Shown: piece by piece, positions 51,691 through 57,893 of the stretch
Layout: each line of letters starts with the position of its first letter
Numbering within the stretch: position 1 is the first letter of the stretch
Assembly (NCBI GenBank): GCA_025351745.1
Contig: JANXVI010000250.1
Location: 1 to 57,893 of the forward strand
Length of the DNA stretch: 57,893 nucleotides
Reading direction: 5' to 3'
Source of the DNA: Rhodoferax sp.
GTDB lineage: Bacteria > Pseudomonadota > Gammaproteobacteria > Burkholderiales > Burkholderiaceae_C
Program-made: the position numbers and the translations under genes
The notes under the pieces: model-generated
Databases searched by the model: none
Told to the model about the DNA's origin: nothing
What the model saw: only the letters and a program-made list of their open reading frames with translations

Positions 51691-54087
51691 TTAGGGCACC
51701 GGAGTCAGCTTGGCAACGCTCAGTGCCAACCACTTGGTACCGTGCCGTGGGAAGTTGATCTGGGCTCTCGCATCGTCGCCCGCCCCCTCCAGCGTCAACA
51801 CGGTGCCTTCGCCAAACTTGGCGTGGAACACCAGCATGCCCAGACGCAAACCGTGCTTGCTGGCCTCTTCCTTGCGGGCAACCGGTTGGTCAAACATGCC
51901 TCCAGCCCTCGTGGAACCTGCGTAGGTCGCTCCTGATTGCATAGCAGAGTCTGCATTCCAACTCCGGCCAAAATTCTGGTTCTTGGGCGTCAACCACTTC
52001 AATGCAGCCTCGGGCAGCTCCTCGAAAAAGCGGCTCTTCATGTTGAAACGGGTCTGGCCGTGCAACATGCGCGACTGGGAATGGCTCAGGTACAGACGTT
52101 TGCGCGCGCGGGTGATGGCTACGTACATCAGGCGGCGCTCTTCCTCCAGCCCATCGCGGTCGTTCATCGAATTTTCATGCGGGAACAAACCCTCTTCCAT
52201 GCCGGTGATGAACACCGCGTCAAACTCCAGACCCTTGCTCGAATGCACAGTCATCAACTGGATGGCATCCTGACCGGCCTGGGCCATGTTGTCACCCGCC
52301 TCCAGCGCAGCGTGGGTCAAGAAGGCGACCAGCGGAGACAGGGTCTCGCCGGTGTCCCCCGGAACGTCGGGTGGCAAATCGGGGGCATTCATATCCAAGC
52401 CCTGGCTCGCTGGGCTCTGGCCTGCCGCCGACACAATCAGGGCGGCAGCATCACGGCCAAAGCCTTCCTGCATCACAAAACTTTCGGCCGCGTTGACCAG
52501 TTCGTCCAGATTTTCCAGCCGGTCCGCTCCCTCACGGTCGGCCTTGTAGTGTTCAACCAGCCCGCTCTGATCCAGCATTTGCGCAATGATGTCACGCAGA
52601 TTCATACCCGCCGTCTGCTCACGCAGTACGTCGATCTTGGCCACAAATCCGGCGATCACCGCCCCCGCGCGGCCAGACAAGGCGCTGACCGCATCGTGCA
52701 GGGAGCATCCGTTCGCACGGGCCAGATCCTGCAACTGCTCCAGGCTACGGGCGCCAATGCCGCGCGCCGGGAAGTTGACGACCCGCATGAAGCTGGTGTC
52801 GTGGTTGGGGTTCTCCAGCAGGCGCAGATAGGCCAGCGCATGTTTGATTTCGGCCCGTTCAAAAAACCGCAGCCCGCCATAGACCCTGTACGGCATAGCG
52901 GCATTGAACAGCGCCGTTTCTATGACCCGGCTTTGCGCGTTGCTGCGGTACAGCACGGCGATTTCTTTGCGTTCAAAGCCCGCCTCGGTGCCGTTGTCGC
53001 GTACCAGTTGTTTCATCTCTTCGACCATCCAGTGGGCTTCGGCGAAATCGGTGGGTGCCTCGTACACACGCACGGGTTCGCCCGCGCCCTGGTCGGTGCG
53101 CAGATTCTTGCCCAGGCGTTTGCTGTTGTGGCTGATCAGCGCATTGGCTGAATCGAGGATGTTGCTGTAGCTGCGGTAATTCTGCTCCAGCTTGATCTGG
53201 TGCTGCACCTTGAACTCGTGCACAAAGTCGGCCATATTGCCCACACGCGCACCGCGAAAGGCGTAAATGCTCTGGTCATCATCACCGACGGCCATGACGG
53301 CACCGCCCGGCGTATCGGGGCTAGCGACACCATCACCCGCTGTGCCTTGCCCGGCCAGCATTTTGATCCATGCGTATTGCAGCTTGTTGGTGTCCTGGAA
53401 TTCATCGATCAGGATATGGCGGAAACGGCGCTGGTAGTGCTCACGGATAGGGTCGTTGTCGCGCAGCAGCTCATACGAACGCAGCATTAGCTCGCCAAAA
53501 TCGACCACACCTTCGCGCTGGCACTGCTCTTCGTACAACTGATAGATATCGACCTTTCGACGTGTTTCCTCATCACGCACCTCGACCATACCGGGGCGCT
53601 GACCGTCTTCCTTGCAACCGCCGATAAACCACTGCATCTGCTTGGCCGGGAAGCGCTCATCGTCGATATTGTTCTGCTTGCACAGACGCTTGATGGCGCT
53701 CAGTTGGTCTTGGGTATCCAGTATTTGGAAGGCCTGCGGCAGGTTGGCCATCTTGTAATGGGCGCGCAAGAAACGGTTGCACAGGCCGTGGAAGGTGCCT
53801 ATCCACATCCCGCGCACATTGACTGGCAGCATGGCGCCGAGCCGCGTCATCATTTCCTTGGCCGCCTTGTTGGTAAAGGTTACTGCCAGGATGCCACCCG
53901 GTGAAACGTAGCCATTTTGCAACAGCCAGGCGATTCGCGTGGTCAACACCCGCGTCTTGCCCGATCCGGCACCAGCCAGTATCAGCGCGTGTTCCGCGGG
54001 CAGCATGACGGCTGCGCATTGCTCGGGATTGAGGGTGGCCAGGAGAGAAGAAGGTGCAAAGGCAGCGCCTGCGGGGCTTGAAAACAT
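51691..54087 (-). CDS. uvrD: UvrD/PcrA-type superfamily 1 DNA helicase
   Basis: 798 residues from MFSSPAGAAF; the frame is open to a TTG at 54123. Walker A AGAGSGKT (38-45), Walker B in ILIDEFQDTN (near 225), GDDDQSIYAFRGA, QNYRS and VAITRARKRLYLSHS are the SF1 helicase motifs. 3'-5' helicase for mismatch and excision repair. Residues about 714-729 (SAMQSGATYAGSTRAGG) come from an in-frame copy of the dispersed repeat, in the C-terminal tail ahead of the GMLVFHAKFGEGTVL Tudor-like end. Confidence 0.95.
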   Translation of the reverse strand: MFSSPAGAAFAPSSLLATLNPEQCAAVMLPAEHALILAGAGSGKTRVLTTRIAWLLQNGYVSPGGILAVTFTNKAAKEMMTRLGAMLPVNVRGMWIGTFHGLCNRFLRAHYKMANLPQAFQILDTQDQLSAIKRLCKQNNIDDERFPAKQMQWFIGGCKEDGQRPGMVEVRDEETRRKVDIYQLYEEQCQREGVVDFGELMLRSYELLRDNDPIREHYQRRFRHILIDEFQDTNKLQYAWIKMLAGQGTAGDGVASPDTPGGAVMAVGDDDQSIYAFRGARVGNMADFVHEFKVQHQIKLEQNYRSYSNILDSANALISHNSKRLGKNLRTDQGAGEPVRVYEAPTDFAEAHWMVEEMKQLVRDNGTEAGFERKEIAVLYRSNAQSRVIETALFNAAMPYRVYGGLRFFERAEIKHALAYLRLLENPNHDTSFMRVVNFPARGIGARSLEQLQDLARANGCSLHDAVSALSGRAGAVIAGFVAKIDVLREQTAGMNLRDIIAQMLDQSGLVEHYKADREGADRLENLDELVNAAESFVMQEGFGRDAAALIVSAAGQSPASQGLDMNAPDLPPDVPGDTGETLSPLVAFLTHAALEAGDNMAQAGQDAIQLMTVHSSKGLEFDAVFITGMEEGLFPHENSMNDRDGLEEERRLMYVAITRARKRLYLSHSQSRMLHGQTRFNMKSRFFEELPEAALKWLTPKNQNFGRSWNADSAMQSGATYAGSTRAGGMFDQPVARKEEASKHGLRLGMLVFHAKFGEGTVLTLEGAGDDARAQINFPRHGTKWLALSVAKLTPVP
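51901..51946 (-). repeat. Dispersed short repeat inside uvrD (family A)
   Basis: On the coding strand: CTGCTATGCAATCAGG, AGCGACCTACGCAGG, TTCCACGAGGGCTGGA. It encodes SAM...GSTRAGG, the same frame as the ileS, SDR and polA copies. Confidence 0.7.
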
Positions 54088-54213
54088 AAGCGATTGTAGA
54101 AAGGCCCGCGCCACTGCTGTCAACGTCGACTAGGTATCTTCCCGAATGTCTACAAAAAGTATGTAACAGCCAGTATCATGATTGCGCTCCACTATGTTAA
54201 GGCTACGTGCTGA

Positions 54214-54810
54214 ATGACTCTTACATCCTTGTTTTTGAAGTCGCTGCTGGCTGCGGCCACCGCCCTATTGGTGCACGTTCCCGCCGTGTCCGCAACACTC
54301 GATGTCGGTGGCGTCAAAGTCGAAGACACACTCAGCATCTACAACAACACACTGCTGCTCAATGGAGCAGGCTTGGTGTCCAACGGCAAAGTGCCTTCAT
54401 ACGTGGTCCAGATCTACGCCAAACAGAAATTCAAAACGCTTGACGAACTGTTCGCCGTGCCCGGCCCCAAACGCCTGGTCCTGACAGCCGTCAAAGAAGT
54501 GGATACCGGCCCCATTGTAAAAATGTTCAACCGCAGCGTGGACGAGACGGCAGGAAAGAGTGACCGGGCCAAGCTTATTCCCGGCCTGATGAGCATTGGC
54601 GACATCTTCAAGGCCAACCGCCTGCTCAAGCCCGGCGAAGTAATGACGCTGGATTGGGTGCCGATCTCCGGTCTGGTGATCTACCTCGGTGGCAAACTGC
54701 AGGGACAACCCTATCGGGAAGCAGAATTCTTCAAGGCCGGCATGGGCGTATGGATGGGTGATTTTCCGGCTGACGCCAAGGTCAAGGACGCGCTGCTGGG
54801 CCATATGTAA
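54214..54810 (+). CDS. Exported chalcone-isomerase-like protein
   Basis: 198 residues with a signal peptide to about residue 27 (VPAVSA). Chalcone isomerase-like fold as in bacterial Chalcone_3 proteins: [56 protein letters not shown]. The flavonoid enzyme residues are not expected; bacterial members have no settled function and probably bind a fatty acid or other ligand in the periplasm. It is divergent from uvrD. Confidence 0.88.
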   Translation: MTLTSLFLKSLLAAATALLVHVPAVSATLDVGGVKVEDTLSIYNNTLLLNGAGLVSNGKVPSYVVQIYAKQKFKTLDELFAVPGPKRLVLTAVKEVDTGPIVKMFNRSVDETAGKSDRAKLIPGLMSIGDIFKANRLLKPGEVMTLDWVPISGLVIYLGGKLQGQPYREAEFFKAGMGVWMGDFPADAKVKDALLGHM

Positions 54811-54842
54811 CGCACTTGGTCGCCTGCGTTTGTGTGAAGGAT

Positions 54843-54873
54843 TTGCACACGATCCGCCGAGTTTGTATACAAT
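54843..54873 (+). promoter_or_regulatory. Probable sigma-70 promoter with a palindrome over the -10 box, upstream of guaC
   Basis: TTGCAC at 54843-54848, a 17-base spacer, then TATACA at 54866-54871. The -10 box lies inside the perfect 10-base palindrome TTGTATACAA (54863-54872), which could be an operator for a dimeric repressor, for example of the GntR type. The promoter assignment rests on sequence only. Confidence 0.5.
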
Positions 54874-54878
54874 CAGTC

Positions 54879-54911
54879 ACCGGGCCCAAGCAATTGGGAT
54901 CCGGTTTTTTT
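54879..54911 (+). terminator. Intrinsic terminator between the chalcone-isomerase-like gene and guaC
   Basis: ACCGG pairs with CCGGT and, inside, CCCAA pairs with TTGGG around a GCAA (GNRA) loop, followed by TTTTTT. It ends the upstream gene's transcript (stop at 54810). It begins almost at the predicted start point of the guaC promoter. Confidence 0.8.
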
Positions 54912-54970
54912 ATGCTGGGTCCCATCCAAGCGCCCATTGTTGTCAACTTAACGGACTGGGAGCTTGGACC

Positions 54971-55948
54971 ATGGAAATTTTTGACTACGACAACATCCTG
55001 TTGTTACCCCGCAAGTGCCGCGTGGAGAGCCGCTCGGAGTGCGATGCTGGCGTAGAACTGGGCGGACGCAAATTCCGGATTCCTGTTGTACCCGCAAACA
55101 TGAAAACTGTGGTCAGCGAAGACATCTGCGTCTGGTTGGCGCAAAACGGTTACTTTTATGTGATGCACCGCTTTGACTTTGACAACGTGCAGTTCGTCAA
55201 GGACATGAGGGCCAAGGGCATGTATGCATCCATCTCGCTGGGGGTCAAGAAGCCCGACTATGCCACCGTGGATACGCTGGTGGGTTTGGGCCTTGCGCCC
55301 GACTACATCACCATCGACATCGCCCACGGCCACGCAGACAGCGTGCGCGACATGATCATCCATTTGAAGGAAAAGCTCCCTGGCAGTTTCGTCATTGCCG
55401 GCAACGTGGCCACGCCCGAAGCAGTGATAGACCTGGAAAACTGGGGCGCCGATGCGACCAAGGTGGGCATCGGCCCGGGCAAGGTGTGCATCACCAAACT
55501 CAAGACCGGTTTTGGAACGGGCGGCTGGCAACTCAGCGCACTCAAGTGGTGTGCCCGTGTTGCGACCAAACCGATCATTGCCGACGGTGGCATCCGCGAG
55601 CACGGCGATATTGCCAAAAGCATACGCTTTGGCGCCACCATGGTCATGATTGGCTCGATGTTGGCCGGCCACGAAGAGAGCCCCGGCCAGACCGTGGAAG
55701 TGGATGGCAAGCTGTATAAGGAATATTACGGCTCGGCCAGCGACTTCAACAAGGGCGAATACAAGCACGTGGAAGGCAAACGCATACTGGAGCCTATCAA
55801 GGGGAAGCTGGCGCAAACCATGGTCGAGATGGAGCAAGACATTCAAAGCTCGATCAGCTACTCGGGTGGCAAGAAGCTGATGGACATCCGCAAGGTGAAT
55901 TACGTCACGCTGGGCGGCGACAACGCGGGTGAACACCTGCTGATGTGA
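54971..55948 (+). CDS. guaC: GMP reductase (GuaC2 type)
   Basis: 325 residues from [16 protein letters not shown], with a GGGAG upstream; the frame is open to 54689 but the family start is clear. TIM-barrel of the IMPDH/GMPR family, no CBS domains. Catalytic Cys173 in [21 protein letters not shown] near residue 39 and GYFYVMHRF. It converts GMP to IMP with NADPH, in purine salvage. The length and MHRF sequence fit the GMP reductase rather than IMP dehydrogenase branch. Confidence 0.93.
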   Translation: MEIFDYDNILLLPRKCRVESRSECDAGVELGGRKFRIPVVPANMKTVVSEDICVWLAQNGYFYVMHRFDFDNVQFVKDMRAKGMYASISLGVKKPDYATVDTLVGLGLAPDYITIDIAHGHADSVRDMIIHLKEKLPGSFVIAGNVATPEAVIDLENWGADATKVGIGPGKVCITKLKTGFGTGGWQLSALKWCARVATKPIIADGGIREHGDIAKSIRFGATMVMIGSMLAGHEESPGQTVEVDGKLYKEYYGSASDFNKGEYKHVEGKRILEPIKGKLAQTMVEMEQDIQSSISYSGGKKLMDIRKVNYVTLGGDNAGEHLLM

Positions 55949-56052
55949 CCGCGGGTTAGTGGCTCGTCAGTCGCCTGACAGCAATCCCCGTCGAACGCTC
56001 AACCTACAGGTCGGAAGGCGGGGTATTCTGGCTCCATGCGAAGGAAGACAGC

Positions 56053-56922
56053 ATGAAAATTGCGGTACTGGGTATTGGCCTGATGGGCTTCCCCATGGGG
56101 CGGCGCCTGTGCCAAGCGGGCCACACGGTCCACGTCTGGAACCGCACGCAGCACAAGGCTCAGCGGCTGGCCAGCGCGGGGGCCATCGTCCACGCAGAGC
56201 CCGGCGATGCGGTGCGCGATGCAGATTTGGTCATCACGATGCTAGACAACGGAGCCGTCGTCGGCCATGTCCTGTTCGACTTGGGCGTGGCCGATGCCAT
56301 GCCCTCCGGCAGCCTGGTGGTGGATATGTCCTCGATCAAACCGGTGGAAGCGCGAGACCATGCGGCGCGTTTGAACGAGCGGCACATAGCCTACCTGGAT
56401 GCGCCAGTCTCTGGCGGCACCATCGGCGCAGACAACGGCTCACTGGCCATCATGGTGGGCGGCAAAACCAGTAGCTTTGAACGGGCGCAGCTGGTGTTCG
56501 AAGTATTCGGCAAAGCGACCCATGTCGGCCCAACGGGCGCGGGCCAACTCACCAAACTGGCCAACCAGATGATTGTCGGCGCGACAATTGGCATCGTGGC
56601 TGAAGCCCTCTTGTTGTGCGAGCGTGGCGGCGCCCATATGGGCAAGGTTAAGGAAGCCATCACCGGCGGTTTTGCCGACAGCCGCATTTTGCAGGTGCAC
56701 GGTCAACGCATGGTGGAGCGAGACTTCACGCCGCGCGGCCGCATGTCGGTACAGCTCAAGGACTTGCGCAATGCGTTAGCCACCGCTGGCGAAATCGGGT
56801 TTGATGCGCCCATCACCGCACTGTTCGAACAGCTGTATGCCCAGGGCATTGATCATGGCCTGGCCGACTTGGACCATTCCGGCCTGTTTGTGGAGTTGGC
56901 CAGCCGCAACGGTATGGCTTGA
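56053..56922 (+). CDS. 3-hydroxyisobutyrate dehydrogenase-family oxidoreductase
   Basis: 289 residues. NAD(P)-binding GIGLMGFPMG (7-16), substrate motif APVSGG (117-122) with GADNGSLAIMVGG, and catalytic Lys168 in GAGQLTKLANQ make it a beta-hydroxyacid dehydrogenase (HIBADH, tartronate semialdehyde reductase and relatives). The substrate is not certain. ATG with AAGGAAG upstream. A single gene, ending at a bidirectional terminator. Confidence 0.92.
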   Translation: MKIAVLGIGLMGFPMGRRLCQAGHTVHVWNRTQHKAQRLASAGAIVHAEPGDAVRDADLVITMLDNGAVVGHVLFDLGVADAMPSGSLVVDMSSIKPVEARDHAARLNERHIAYLDAPVSGGTIGADNGSLAIMVGGKTSSFERAQLVFEVFGKATHVGPTGAGQLTKLANQMIVGATIGIVAEALLLCERGGAHMGKVKEAITGGFADSRILQVHGQRMVERDFTPRGRMSVQLKDLRNALATAGEIGFDAPITALFEQLYAQGIDHGLADLDHSGLFVELASRNGMA

Positions 56923-56935
56923 GCACCACACGCGC

Positions 56936-56966
56936 AAAAAAAAGGACCCGTGAAGGTCCTTTTTTG
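56936..56966. terminator. Bidirectional intrinsic terminator
   Basis: AAAAAAAAGGACC and GGTCCTTTTTT flank a six-base loop (CGTGAA), giving a T-run on both strands. It serves the dehydrogenase gene and the convergent RNA helicase gene. Confidence 0.88.
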
Positions 56967-56998
56967 TTGGCTGACGTACGGGCCGTCAACAGTGGCGA

Positions 56999-57893
56999 TC
57001 AATCAAACGTGCGGGCGGCGCGCTTCTTGGCATCGCGGGGCACAAATACCTTGCCAGCATTGCCGGGCTTTACACCCATGGGCTTGCTGAATGCAGGCTT
57101 GCGGGCAGCGAAGTCACCGCGCGGAGCACCAAAGTCACCACGAGGGGCGTCAAAGTTGCCACGTGGCGCCTGGAAATCACCGCGGGGAGCAAAGTCGCCA
57201 CGGGGAGGACGTGCATCACCACGGGGTGCACCTTGGCCGCCGGCAAAGCGGTCGTTGAAACCACCCTTGCGTTCGTAGCTGAAACCTTCTTTGGCAGCGC
57301 CACCGAAGTCGCGTGCGGTGTTGCCAAATTCCCGCGGTCCTGCAGCCGGTGGGCGTCCACCGAAGCCGCCGCCGCCGTGGCTGCTGCGGTTGCCACCAAA
57401 GCCACCTTCACGGGGGCCGTTGCTGAATTTGCGATCACGGTCGCCGCCAAAGCCATTACCTGGATTGGGACGACCCGCAAAGCTGGGGCGTGACTCGGGA
57501 GCGCGCTGTTGCGGCTCCAGGCCAGGAATCGTTTCAGCCTTGATGGGCTGGCGGGTATAGGCTTCGATGTCGAAAATCTTGCGACGGTCGCGCATTTCAG
57601 CAAAGGTGATGGCCAGGCCATCGCGACCGGCACGGCCGGTACGGCCAATGCGGTGGGTGTAGTCTTCGGCCTTCATCGGCAAGCCGAAGTTGAACACGTG
57701 GGTGATGGTGGGCACGTCAATGCCGCGGGCAGCCACATCAGTTGCCACCAGAATTTGCACCTGGCCATTGCGCAGTGCCATCAGGCGGCGGTTGCGCAGA
57801 CCCTGGCTCAGGGCACCGTGCAGGGCCACGGCGTCAAAGCCGTCTTGCTGCAGGTCGTTGGCCAAGCCATCACACTCGATCTGGGTGCTGGCA
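56999..57893 (-). CDS. DEAD-box RNA helicase, C-terminal part (partial)
   Basis: Open through the window edge; about 298 residues are visible. Helicase C domain: LVATDVAARGIDVPTITHV and YTHRIGRTGRAGRDG (motifs V and VI). The rest (about 150-280 of the visible part) is a Gly/Arg/Asp-rich tail with PRGD/PRGN repeats (FGAPRGDFAARK, FQAPRGNFDAPRGDF), typical of RhlE-like helicases, which bind RNA with such tails. Its role is RNA remodelling in ribosome assembly, mRNA decay or cold adaptation. The N-terminal DEAD domain is outside the window. Confidence 0.92.
   Translation of the reverse strand, partial: ASTQIECDGLANDLQQDGFDAVALHGALSQGLRNRRLMALRNGQVQILVATDVAARGIDVPTITHVFNFGLPMKAEDYTHRIGRTGRAGRDGLAITFAEMRDRRKIFDIEAYTRQPIKAETIPGLEPQQRAPESRPSFAGRPNPGNGFGGDRDRKFSNGPREGGFGGNRSSHGGGGFGGRPPAAGPREFGNTARDFGGAAKEGFSYERKGGFNDRFAGGQGAPRGDARPPRGDFAPRGDFQAPRGNFDAPRGDFGAPRGDFAARKPAFSKPMGVKPGNAGKVFVPRDAKKRAARTFD

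Noticed and set aside
54879-54970. Purine riboswitch upstream of guaC
   Set aside because: The leader is too short and lacks the three-way junction and conserved loop sequences of purine aptamers.

Overview
The window reads as a chromosomal segment of a betaproteobacterium of the order Burkholderiales, most likely family Comamonadaceae (Rhodoferax/Polaromonas/Acidovorax relatives). This rests on the mix of DUF1631, DUF3297 and BPSS1780-type proteins, a homoserine kinase of the ThrB/HSK2 (APH-fold) type, and short dispersed repeats ending in GAGGGCTAG that I associate with that family. GC is high and genes are closely packed. No tRNA, rRNA, CRISPR array, insertion sequence or prophage was seen.

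Layout. 1-5.9 kb: end of a DUF3297 gene, a small membrane protein, a two-subunit acyl-CoA dehydrogenase pair (PimC/PimD-like) and an exported M1 aminopeptidase. 6-10 kb: a collagen-like lipoprotein, a small membrane protein, then a secreted protein, an ECF sigma factor and a membrane protein with a C-terminal ankyrin domain, the last two translationally coupled. 10-19.2 kb: core metabolism (PPi-type phosphofructokinase, DUF1631, HNH nuclease, ribF, ileS-lspA). 19.2-30 kb: outer-membrane protein, quinone oxidoreductase, EamA transporter, a coupled TRAP-type binding protein plus GGDEF/EAL pair, an orphan amino-acid binding protein, an atypical SDR and an acetyl-CoA hydrolase/transferase fused to a GNAT domain. 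30-31.7 kb: what looks like a decayed integron (truncated integrase, an attC-like site, two small genes on the opposite strand, one frameshifted). 31.7-44.7 kb: LysR/MFS pair, HDOD protein, EamA transporter, a second GGDEF/EAL protein, DUF808, exonuclease, PHB-depolymerase-like esterase, ZIP transporter and dienelactone hydrolase. 44.7-57.9 kb: polA, a coupled run thrB-BPSS1780-FecR, a lipoprotein pair ending in FlgO, a UvrD helicase, a chalcone-isomerase-like protein, GMP reductase, a HIBADH-family dehydrogenase and the end of a DEAD-box helicase.

The most unusual signals are repeats. One short repeat family lies both between genes and inside genes. In ileS, an SDR, polA and uvrD it sits in the same orientation and reading frame, so each protein carries a related peptide (STRA or DTRA, often preceded by AM). 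polA has additionally absorbed two unrelated repeat families in frame. A second structural family (three copies, all between convergent genes) has a conserved GGAGGAG/GGGGGACAC core closed by long outer stems whose sequence differs from copy to copy. These two families are my best candidates for something undescribed. The second could be a structured RNA or a mobile hairpin element.
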